This document shows positions 1-5,515 of a DNA stretch of 6,793 nucleotides, in pieces. Both the position numbers and the translations under genes were made by a program. The stretch covers positions 1-6,793 of the forward strand of contig JALUDQ010000262.1 in the NCBI GenBank assembly GCA_027043985.1, written 5' to 3'. The notes beneath the pieces are model-generated. The model had not been told where the DNA came from. It saw nothing but the letters and a program-made list of their open reading frames with translations, and ran no database searches. Numbering within the stretch: position 1 is the first letter of the stretch; the number at the start of each line of letters is the position of its first letter. Source of the DNA: Desulfurococcales archaeon. Lineage in GTDB: Archaea > Thermoproteota > Thermoprotei_A > Sulfolobales > WANQ01.

Positions 1-724
1 TTCCTTCAATTCTATTAAGGCCTAACTCACTCGCATACTTTTCAGCCTTAGATAATTGCTCTAATAACCACTCATGTCTTCTCCTATTCCAAGACATTGA
101 AGCCCTTATGTACCGCTCTGGATTATATTCTACAAAGACTTCTTGTTCCTCATTAACAAATTCTCCCACTACAACATCGCTAACAGTATGATTTACTCTC
201 GTTGTCGTACGATATATTATTGGTAATTGCAAACGTTCTGAGAGAACATAGGCCTTTTTAACATAGTCTAAAGCCTCTTGTACATTAGAAGGCTCTATCA
301 TTGGGAGCTTAGCTAGTTTAGCGGCCCACCTATTATCTTGTTCCGTCTGCGTTGTATGGGGACCAGGATCATCTGCTATTACTATAACTAACCCCTTATT
401 CACACCAGTATATGCCGCTGATACTATGGAATCAGAGGCAACATTGTAGCCAGGTGCTTTCATCGTCGCGAGGCTTCTTATGCCACTCATAGCTGCGCCA
501 AGAGCTATTTCGAATGCTACTTTCTCATTTGTAGCCCATTCAGCATACATTCCTACTTTCTTTGAAAGTGGTGCAAGTGTCATTATTATTTCACTTGATG
601 GTGTGCCGGGATAGCCGGAGGCTACCTTAACGTTTGATTCTATTGCTCCCCTCGCTATAGCTTCATTACCCATTAATAGAACGCGTTTGCCAGGCTCTGC
701 TAAGACTCTCTCTGCTAGTGACAT
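1..724 (-). CDS. iorA: Indolepyruvate:ferredoxin oxidoreductase alpha subunit (IorA-type), N-terminal part; 3' end outside window
   Basis: My translation from the ATG at 724-722 gives 241 residues with no stop before the left edge. The fragment matches the N-terminal pyrimidine domain of IorA-type thiamine diphosphate enzymes: GNEAIARGAIE (19-29), SGYPGTPSSEI (36-46), an EWATNEKVAFEIALGAAMSG block (62-81) carrying the conserved Glu, and DDPGPHTTQTEQDNR (118-132). Family members oxidatively decarboxylate 2-oxoacids, typically aryl pyruvates, to acyl-CoA in the cytoplasm and reduce ferredoxin. A beta subunit (IorB) is normally required but is not in view. Full IorA is about 600-650 residues, so roughly 60% is missing, including the C-terminal TPP and ferredoxin-type Fe-S parts. 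The start is supported by AAGGTGG five bases upstream and a TATA box further up. The usual MKHVGLN-like block here reads MKAPGYN, so this may be a paralogue with another substrate. The family is clear; the substrate is not. Confidence 0.88.
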   Translation of the reverse strand, partial: MSLAERVLAEPGKRVLLMGNEAIARGAIESNVKVASGYPGTPSSEIIMTLAPLSKKVGMYAEWATNEKVAFEIALGAAMSGIRSLATMKAPGYNVASDSIVSAAYTGVNKGLVIVIADDPGPHTTQTEQDNRWAAKLAKLPMIEPSNVQEALDYVKKAYVLSERLQLPIIYRTTTRVNHTVSDVVVGEFVNEEQEVFVEYNPERYIRASMSWNRRRHEWLLEQLSKAEKYASELGLNRIEG

Positions 725-729
725 TAAAG

Positions 730-776
730 CCACCTTAAAATTAATAGAGTTCACGAAATAGTATTGTTTTATAAAA
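730..776 (-). promoter_or_regulatory. Promoter and ribosome binding site of the iorA-type gene
   Basis: On the minus strand, TTTTATAAAA (776-767) is a good archaeal TATA box. A start site about 25 bases further on (near 745) would leave a leader of about 20 bases. That leader contains AAGGTGG (736-730), which matches the archaeal anti-Shine-Dalgarno and sits 5 bases before the ATG. The gene can therefore be transcribed independently of the unknown gene upstream, although read-through is also possible. The transcription start is inferred from spacing. Confidence 0.6.
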
Positions 777-778
777 GA

Positions 779-793
779 CTAAAAACGTTTTAG
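779..793. repeat. Short inverted repeat beside the iorA TATA box
   Basis: CTAAAA (779-784) and TTTTAG (788-793) form 6-bp arms around ACG. The repeat lies directly upstream of the iorA TATA box and about 20 bases past the stop of the neighbouring minus-strand gene. It could be an operator or BRE-adjacent element. Its minus-strand T-run (785-781) could instead help terminate the upstream gene. In sequence this AT-rich it may be chance. Confidence 0.3.
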
Positions 794-814
794 GTAAACT
801 TTTCAAACATATAT

Positions 815-1165
815 TTAACTTTTTTCCTCATACGCTATAATATTTTTTAGTTCCTCCAAAACGTCTTGTTCACTCCTATCTGATTCTATCAGTTGAGTTC
901 TGGCAAAACCATGTTTCTTTTCATGTGAATAAAGTGTTCTTGATACTAGTTCAACTGCTCTCCTCTGTGGGTGAAGAGAAACATTTACATATGCTCTAAC
1001 AATGCCAGCAATAGTGGCTTCCTGAAATACTAGTACTTCACCACTTTTAGTTTCAATGAGAATTCTTGTATGGACGTGACCTGGAGGTATAAATGCTATT
1101 ACACGCTTAATATCGGCGTTACGGTAAATCTTTAGTTCCTGATTGTCCTCCACAAAAATCACCAT
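815..1165 (-). CDS. Uncharacterised 116-residue soluble protein
   Basis: I do not recognise this protein. It reads as a plausible cytoplasmic protein with no signal peptide or membrane segment. An N-terminal half rich in predicted beta strands (about 2-14, 21-27, 34-48) contains the turn FIPPGHVHTR (25-34) and is followed by a segment rich in Val and Ala (50-64). From about residue 67 it becomes charged and probably helical, ending in an acidic helix (97-114). The ATG at 1165 has no convincing RBS upstream. A TATA-like element 40-45 bases upstream suggests a short-leader or leaderless transcript. The gene has the same strand as iorA and stops 90 bases before it, so the two could be co-expressed, but iorA has its own promoter. 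Balanced composition and clean spacing between promoters argue that it is a real gene. No function is assigned. Confidence 0.7.
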   Translation of the reverse strand: MVIFVEDNQELKIYRNADIKRVIAFIPPGHVHTRILIETKSGEVLVFQEATIAGIVRAYVNVSLHPQRRAVELVSRTLYSHEKKHGFARTQLIESDRSEQDVLEELKNIIAYEEKS

Positions 1166-1256
1166 TATCTAAGTCGTTTTCTAAGTTCCTACTAATAATC
1201 TAGTATTAAATTATTAATAGTGCTTTCAGTAACCATTATGAGGAGCGTGCGAATAC
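1166..1256. promoter_or_regulatory. Divergent promoter region between the unknown gene and xpf
   Basis: This 91-base spacer separates two outward-facing genes. Its AT-rich core at 1204-1219 carries TATTAA and TTAATA arms in inverted orientation and could give TATA boxes in both directions: TTAAATTA (1206-1213) for xpf and TAATTTAATA for the minus-strand gene. Expected start sites are near 1235 (plus) and 1182 (minus). The xpf leader has a GAGGAG purine stretch (1240-1245), about 11 bases before its ATG. The minus leader has no clear RBS. Positions are read by eye and start sites are inferred. Confidence 0.5.
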
Positions 1257-1970
1257 ATGGGTATAGTATCGGGTAAGCTTCTCGCACCAGTAGACATTAT
1301 TGTAGACAGCCGTGAATACTCGAAGCAGCAACAACACATAGAGGAGCTAAGAAGAAAAGGCATCAAAATAGCAGTTATGAAACTAGATGTAGGAGACTAT
1401 TATTTATTGGCCCCAGAGGATAAGAAACCAGTCTTAGTTGAACGTAAAAGTGTGTCTGATTTCTTAAACAGTATACGAGATAATAGGATTTGGGAGCAAT
1501 CTCTATTACTAAAAAAAGCCGCAGAAGAAGAAGGTGCCATACCAATAATTATCCTCGAAGGCAGCTTAGGCATTATTAAGAGGTTTACTAAATGGAATAT
1601 TACAGCTGTTTTAAGGATAATTGATGAATTAATCATAACTTACAACATAAAACTGTTACCAGTACCAAATAAAGAGGCTACTTTCCGATGGCTAGCTGCA
1701 AAGGCAAAGAGTCTAGGAAACACGAATAAGAAGAGGGTTTTCAGATTAAGAGTTGAGAAGAAACCTATGACGCTAAATGAGAGGATACTTTATGTAGCTG
1801 AAAGCATCGTGGGACCTACAATAGCTAGGCGGCTACTAAAACATTTCAAGACTTTAAGAAATATTGCGAATGCAAACATCGATGATCTAATGAAAGTGGA
1901 AGGTGTTGGAGAGAAACGTGCAAGAGAAATATATCTTATATTTAATAGCACTTGGAAAGAAAACGAATAG
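1257..1970 (+). CDS. xpf: XPF/ERCC4-type structure-specific endonuclease (short crenarchaeal form)
   Basis: This 237-residue protein has the two domains of crenarchaeal XPF. The ERCC4 nuclease domain (about 12-150) shows all catalytic signatures: VDSRE (16-20), GDY (46-48), ERKSVSDF (62-69) and SIRDNR (72-77). These acidic and basic residues bind the metal and cut DNA. After a basic linker (about 155-170), a tandem helix-hairpin-helix domain (about 173-230) has VGPTIARRLL (185-194) and VEGVGEKRAREI (214-225), which bind DNA and mediate dimerisation. There is no helicase domain, unlike euryarchaeal Hef. The family cleaves 3'-flap, fork and nicked Holliday structures as a homodimer during repair and restart of replication forks. 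In Sulfolobus it depends on PCNA bound through a C-terminal peptide, but this protein ends soon after the HhH2 domain without an obvious Q-x-x-h-x-x-a-a box. The ATG follows a purine-rich RBS at somewhat long spacing, and no other in-frame start lies nearby. Confidence 0.95.
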   Translation: MGIVSGKLLAPVDIIVDSREYSKQQQHIEELRRKGIKIAVMKLDVGDYYLLAPEDKKPVLVERKSVSDFLNSIRDNRIWEQSLLLKKAAEEEGAIPIIILEGSLGIIKRFTKWNITAVLRIIDELIITYNIKLLPVPNKEATFRWLAAKAKSLGNTNKKRVFRLRVEKKPMTLNERILYVAESIVGPTIARRLLKHFKTLRNIANANIDDLMKVEGVGEKRAREIYLIFNSTWKENE

Positions 1971-1972
1971 TA

Positions 1973-2206
1973 TTAGAGCCCGAAAGCTTTACGTCTATTC
2001 CTCAATTTCACTTTCCAGTATAGTTCACGAGCCTTTTTACCAGTTAACTCTATTATACCTTCCTTAGTTAAAAAGAGGATCTTACCCTTTACTAATGTTG
2101 CATCTAATATATTATTTAAATCGAGCTTTATCCTACCACTCAAGGCATGGTCCGCACTATATACTATCGTATAGGAAAGAAATAAAGTTAATGCAAATAA
2201 AAGCAA
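1973..2206 (-). CDS. Possible small hypothetical protein (start uncertain)
   Basis: An open frame of 77 codons starts at a TTG and stops 2 bases from the convergent xpf stop. The C-terminal 55 residues look protein-like: GKILFLTKEGIIELTG followed by a basic tail, KARELYWKVKLRNRRKAFGL. The N-terminal stretch LLFALTLFLSYTIVYSA is hydrophobic and could be a signal or anchor, but it comes from T-rich DNA and has no positive residues before it. A second in-frame TTG at 2143 would give a soluble 56-residue protein starting SGRIKLDLNN. Upstream of 2206 there is a weak AAAGGA; upstream of 2143 there is no RBS. The ARELY segment distantly recalls the N-terminal domain of archaeal tRNA-splicing endonucleases, which is too weak to call. 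It could also be a gene remnant or non-coding sequence. If it is not a gene, 1971-2257 holds only the aor promoter. Confidence 0.4.
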   Translation of the reverse strand: MLLFALTLFLSYTIVYSADHALSGRIKLDLNNILDATLVKGKILFLTKEGIIELTGKKARELYWKVKLRNRRKAFGL

Positions 2207-2217
2207 TAAAAGTGTCC

Positions 2218-2253
2218 TTTAAATATAACCGCCGACTTAAAAGAATAGGGTGA
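2218..2253 (+). promoter_or_regulatory. Promoter and ribosome binding site of aor
   Basis: TTTAAATATAA (2218-2228) is a strong TATA box. A start about 25 bases downstream, near 2245-2247, would give a leader of only 10-13 bases. That leader begins with AGGGTGA (2247-2253), a near-ideal archaeal RBS 4 bases before the TTG at 2258. The RBS fixes the unusual TTG as the aor start. The transcription start is inferred from spacing. Confidence 0.65.
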
Positions 2254-2257
2254 CTTC

Positions 2258-4090
2258 TTGAAGGGCTGGAATGGGAGAATACTAAGAATAAATCTTTCTG
2301 AAAGAAAAGTGAGGATACAAAATATTGATTCTGAAGTCTTACTAAAATTCATTGGCGGACGCGGACTTGCAGCAAAAATTCTATGGGATGAACTAGAGCC
2401 GGGTGTAGATCCTCTCTCACCATACAATAAGCTAATTATTGCTGCAGGACCTCTCACTGGTATCGTTGGTCCAAGTACTGGTAAGCTTGTAGTAGCAGCT
2501 AAAAGTCCTCTCACGGGAGGCTATGGTGATGGAAATATAGGCACTATGGCCTCTGTACATTTAAGAAAAGCTGGCTATGACGCTATAATAATAGAGGGGG
2601 CTTCACGTAAGCCAGTATACATTTACATCGAGGATGAAGCTGTTGATATAATAAGTGCTGAGGGACTATGGGGTAAAGATACTTTTGAAACCGAGCGACT
2701 ATTGAAGGAAATACATGGAAAGGATGTTGGAGTCCTACTAATAGGCCCAGCAGGCGAAAACAAGGTTCGTTACGCAACAATAATATCCCAGGAAGGGAGA
2801 AGTGGTGGGAGACCGGGCTTAGGCGCAGTTATGGGCTCGAAGAAACTGAAAGCTATTGTTATAAAAGGAACCAAGGATATCTCCGTACACGATAAAGCAG
2901 AATTAGTTAAAACTGCTGCACAAGCATACTCCGACATAAAGAAAGCCCCACAATACGATTTCTGGATGCGTCAAGGAACAATGGCAACAATAGAATGGAG
3001 TAACGAGAATAGCGTTTTACCTACAACAAACTTCCGTGAAGGAGTATTCGATTATTATAGACTAATAGATGGATACTCCATGGAGGCAGCAAAAATCACT
3101 CAGAGAGGATGCCCCAACTGTAACATGACTTGTGGAAATGTAGTCATAGACGCTGAGGGAGAGCTAAGTGAGCTAGACTATGAGAATGTGGCAATGCTAG
3201 GTTCAAATATAGGTCTTGGTCACTTAGGAAAAGTTGCTGTTCTAAACAAGCTAGCAGACAAACTAGGACTAGACACTATTTCACTAGGAAACGTGTTAGG
3301 CTTTGCAATGGAGGCGTCTGAGAAAAAGCTAATAGACGAAAAGATAGAGTGGGGCGACTATAAGAAAGCAAGAGAACTAGTACTCGATATAGCATACCGT
3401 AGAGGCATAGGAGACCTACTAGCAGAAGGAACGAAACGTATCGCAGAGAAAATAGGTGGTAACTCTATTGAATGGGCTATACAAGTTAAAGGCCTTGAAG
3501 TATCAGCATACGACTGTCATGCCGCACCAGCTATGGCTCTCGCATATGGGACCTCACCCATAGGTGCACACCATAAAGATGCTTGGGTAATTTCTTGGGA
3601 GGTACGTACTGGTAGATTCGATTATACAAGGGAGAAGGTAGAGAAAGTAATAGAATTACAGAGAATTAGAGGAGGAATCTTCGAAACACTAGTTGCATGC
3701 AGATTACCGTGGATAGAACTAGGACTCAGACTAGAATACTATATGAAACTCTTTAAGCATGCAACAGGAGTCTCAATGAGTCTTCAAGACTACTATACAA
3801 TAGCTGATAGAGTATACAGTTTGATAAGAGCATTCTGGGTAAGAGAGTACAAGGAACAATGGAGCCGCAAGATGGATTACCCGCCAATGAGGTGGTTCAA
3901 GGAACCATTAACAAAGGGACCTCTCAAGGGAGCAAAACTAGATCTTGATAAATATGATCAAATGCTTTCATGGTACTATGAAATAAGAGGCTGGGATGAA
4001 CGCGGTATACCTAGAAAGAATACTCTTGAAAAACTAGGTTTAAGTGATGTAGCAAAAACTCTTGAAAAATATGTTAAGTTGTCACAGTGA
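2258..4090 (+). CDS. aor: Tungsten-dependent aldehyde:ferredoxin oxidoreductase family enzyme
   Basis: This 610-residue protein has the length and motif order of the AOR family, which oxidises aldehydes to acids at a bis-tungstopterin centre and passes electrons through one [4Fe-4S] cluster to ferredoxin. The N-terminus [15 protein letters not shown] is typical and supports the TTG start. Visible motifs are GGRGLAAK (33-40), GYGDGNIGT (88-96), [17 protein letters not shown] (184-200) in the pterin-binding region, the cluster ligands C285, C288 and C292, a DxxGLD motif (334-339), LDYEN (306-310) with the probable active-site Glu, GAHHKDAW (436-443) with the probable active-site His, and C481 as fourth cluster ligand. 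The second DxxGLC motif, which should precede C481, reads ETLVAC, and the AYDPRG-type loop reads AYDCHAAP (417-424). It is therefore a diverged subfamily. The substrate could be a short aliphatic aldehyde, an aryl aldehyde or glyceraldehyde-3-phosphate and cannot be read from sequence. A MoaD-like gene follows 4 bases later. Confidence 0.93.
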   Translation: MKGWNGRILRINLSERKVRIQNIDSEVLLKFIGGRGLAAKILWDELEPGVDPLSPYNKLIIAAGPLTGIVGPSTGKLVVAAKSPLTGGYGDGNIGTMASVHLRKAGYDAIIIEGASRKPVYIYIEDEAVDIISAEGLWGKDTFETERLLKEIHGKDVGVLLIGPAGENKVRYATIISQEGRSGGRPGLGAVMGSKKLKAIVIKGTKDISVHDKAELVKTAAQAYSDIKKAPQYDFWMRQGTMATIEWSNENSVLPTTNFREGVFDYYRLIDGYSMEAAKITQRGCPNCNMTCGNVVIDAEGELSELDYENVAMLGSNIGLGHLGKVAVLNKLADKLGLDTISLGNVLGFAMEASEKKLIDEKIEWGDYKKARELVLDIAYRRGIGDLLAEGTKRIAEKIGGNSIEWAIQVKGLEVSAYDCHAAPAMALAYGTSPIGAHHKDAWVISWEVRTGRFDYTREKVEKVIELQRIRGGIFETLVACRLPWIELGLRLEYYMKLFKHATGVSMSLQDYYTIADRVYSLIRAFWVREYKEQWSRKMDYPPMRWFKEPLTKGPLKGAKLDLDKYDQMLSWYYEIRGWDERGIPRKNTLEKLGLSDVAKTLEKYVKLSQ

Positions 4091-4091
4091 T
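4086..4091 (+). promoter_or_regulatory. Ribosome binding site of the moaD-like gene, overlapping the aor stop
   Basis: AGTGAT matches the archaeal RBS core and contains the aor TGA stop (4088-4090). It lies 3 bases before the ATG at 4095. The overlap suggests translational coupling and decides the start in favour of this ATG over an in-frame TTG at 4062 and ATG at 4071 inside aor. Confidence 0.6.
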
Positions 4092-4094
4092 ATC

Positions 4095-4319
4095 ATGGTA
4101 AAGATAAAAGCCTTAGGCTGGATTGCCGAGAAGTTAGGGTTTAGAGAAAGAGAAATTCACTTGAATAAACCAGTAAAAATCATTGATTTTTTACCTCTAT
4201 TAAACGAAATTAGTGAAGAACATCTAATAATACTTGTAAATAACGAACCCGCTGATAAGAACACTATCATTAAAAATGAAGACAAAATAGTGCTAATGCC
4301 CGTAGTTAGCGGAGGGTAG
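4095..4319 (+). CDS. moaD: MoaD/ThiS-family sulfur carrier protein
   Basis: This 74-residue protein has the beta-grasp ubiquitin-like layout of MoaD. An N-terminal strand, VKIKALGWIAEKLGF, is followed by the segment around IDFLPLLNE, then LIILVNNEPADKNTIIKNEDKIVLMP, and the invariant C-terminal di-glycine VVSGG. In this family the terminal Gly is adenylated by an E1-like MoeB/ThiF enzyme and converted to a thiocarboxylate. As the small subunit of molybdopterin synthase it then donates sulfur for the dithiolene of molybdopterin or tungstopterin. Placement directly after aor, with an RBS overlapping the aor stop, supports a tungstopterin role over a thiazole (ThiS) or tRNA-thiolation role. The adjacency is seen and the function is inferred. 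The MoaE partner is not in the window. It ends 8 bases before the convergent stop of the next gene. Confidence 0.85.
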   Translation: MVKIKALGWIAEKLGFREREIHLNKPVKIIDFLPLLNEISEEHLIILVNNEPADKNTIIKNEDKIVLMPVVSGG

Positions 4320-4330
4320 GTCTTTTTCTA
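4320..4330 (+). terminator. Possible T-rich terminator of the aor-moaD unit
   Basis: Directly after the moaD-like stop, the plus strand reads TCTTTTTCTA (4321-4330). An oligo-T tract of this kind is the usual archaeal intrinsic termination signal. It overlaps the 3' end of the convergent gene, so the two transcripts would overlap by a few bases or more. There is no hairpin. Confidence 0.35.
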
Positions 4331-5497
4331 TTCTGGATAAATCGTGGATCTCTTAATTAGGGTTCCTGGCTGAAGAATAGAACCCACTTTCACCCTACTT
4401 CTTGCTCCTATAAATGCCCCCAGTTTAGAATATTCGTGTCCTCTTCTTTTAACCACGATAGGTCTAATACTTGTATTCTTAAGTAATGTCATAGTTGTAA
4501 CATTTGGTTCAATTACGGTATTTTCGCCTACTACGCTAAAGCCTAGATAGGTATTTCTCCCTATTGTAGTATTCTTCTGAATACTTGACCAGACAAGTTC
4601 TGTGTATGAGGAAACAATAACGCCTTTCTCTATGTCTGTATACTCTCTTATTAGTGTGTGACTGCCTATATAGGCGTTTTTACCAATGTAGACTGGCCCC
4701 TTTATTATAGAGTAATCGTCTATTATTGCTCCCTCTTCAACTATTATAGGCCCCTTTAATGATGCATTAGGAGATATAGATGCTTGTGGAGATATTATGG
4801 TGTTTTTAGTCTCACCTAGGATGTAGTAAGCGGCCTTAAGGAGATCCCATGGGAATCCTATATCAACCCACCAACCGCTCCAGATAGAAGCCAGTATGCC
4901 GTGCTCTAATGAGTATTTTGATATCGCTTCACCAGTATCCTTGGACTCCTCTAATACATCGAAGAACGTCTTATCGAGTATATATAATCCTCCAATAGCG
5001 TAGGTTCCTGGAATTGCTTTCTTAGGCTTCTCTATTACTTCTTTAACTATTCCACGTTCATCAAGTATTGCTGCTCCATAGTATGATACATCCTCTTCTG
5101 GAACTACAGCCATTACGGGGCGGCCATATACGCGATATGCGTCAATTACATCGCGATAGAACTCCGTAGGTGCAAGGACATCACCGTAAGCTAGTATGAA
5201 GAAATTACTTTTAATAGAATCTCTAGCTGATAGTATAGCTCCCCTTATCTCCGGCTCCTTCTGTTTCACCAAATCTATTCTTATACTTCGCCCATACTTT
5301 ATCGATATGTCTTCAAAATATTCAGTCTTATCGGAGACTATTATTATATCGCTTAAGCCTATTTTGATTGCGTTTAATATTACATACTCGATAACAGGTT
5401 TGCCAGCTATATCCAGTAAGACTTTAGGCTTACCATCAGTTATATCAATTATTCTCTGCCCAGCTCCTCCAGCTAGTATCACCATTATTAAATCCAA
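4328..5497 (-). CDS. GlmU-like sugar-1-phosphate nucleotidylyltransferase with a left-handed beta-helix domain
   Basis: From the TTG at 5497 the protein has 389 residues (numbering below). The N-terminal nucleotidyltransferase domain (about 1-228) has LAGGAGQR (8-15), KPK (23-25), the metal-binding YGD (104-106), EKP (156-158) and GGLYIL (169-174). It should form an NDP-sugar from NTP and a sugar-1-phosphate in the cytoplasm. A hinge leads to isoleucine-rich hexapeptide repeats of a left-handed beta-helix (about 234-385), such as GPIIVEEGAII and GPVYIGKNAYIG. Length and order match archaeal two-domain GlmU/ST0452-type enzymes. Where E. coli GlmU has GHLTYLGD with catalytic His363, this protein has GRNTYLGF, and the GAGTITCNYDG segment is also absent. 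Acetyltransferase activity therefore looks lost. It follows glmS by 18 bases, so UDP-hexosamine synthesis is likely, but glucose-1-phosphate or mannose-1-phosphate are possible substrates. Alternative in-frame starts are GTG 5509 and ATG 5485. Confidence 0.85.
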   Translation of the reverse strand: MDLIMVILAGGAGQRIIDITDGKPKVLLDIAGKPVIEYVILNAIKIGLSDIIIVSDKTEYFEDISIKYGRSIRIDLVKQKEPEIRGAILSARDSIKSNFFILAYGDVLAPTEFYRDVIDAYRVYGRPVMAVVPEEDVSYYGAAILDERGIVKEVIEKPKKAIPGTYAIGGLYILDKTFFDVLEESKDTGEAISKYSLEHGILASIWSGWWVDIGFPWDLLKAAYYILGETKNTIISPQASISPNASLKGPIIVEEGAIIDDYSIIKGPVYIGKNAYIGSHTLIREYTDIEKGVIVSSYTELVWSSIQKNTTIGRNTYLGFSVVGENTVIEPNVTTMTLLKNTSIRPIVVKRRGHEYSKLGAFIGARSRVKVGSILQPGTLIKRSTIYPE

Positions 5498-5506
5498 GAC
5501 AGAGAC

Positions 5507-5512
5507 CACCTC
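5507..5512 (-). promoter_or_regulatory. Ribosome binding site deciding the GlmU-like start
   Basis: GAGGTG on the minus strand lies just after the glmS stop and 9 bases before the TTG at 5497. It overlaps the alternative GTG at 5509, making that GTG a poor start, and lies 21 bases from the ATG at 5485. This favours TTG 5497. No separate promoter is visible, so the gene is probably translated from the glmS transcript. Confidence 0.5.
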
Positions 5513-5515
5513 TAC

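Noticed and set aside
1971..2257. Small RNA gene, such as a C/D box guide, in the xpf-aor spacer
   Set aside because: I found no paired C (RTGATGA) and D (CTGA) boxes or stable hairpin on either strand.
2188..2514. 108-codon open frame on the minus strand
   Set aside because: It runs opposite the start of aor, whose N-terminal motifs are unmistakable. The translation is rich in Pro and Ser, as expected of an antisense shadow, and it would cross the aor promoter.
4062..4094. Longer N-terminus for the MoaD-like protein (TTG 4062 or ATG 4071)
   Set aside because: The extra residues lie inside aor and do not fit the family N-terminus. The ATG at 4095 has the better-placed AGTGAT site, and MVKIKALG is a typical MoaD beginning.
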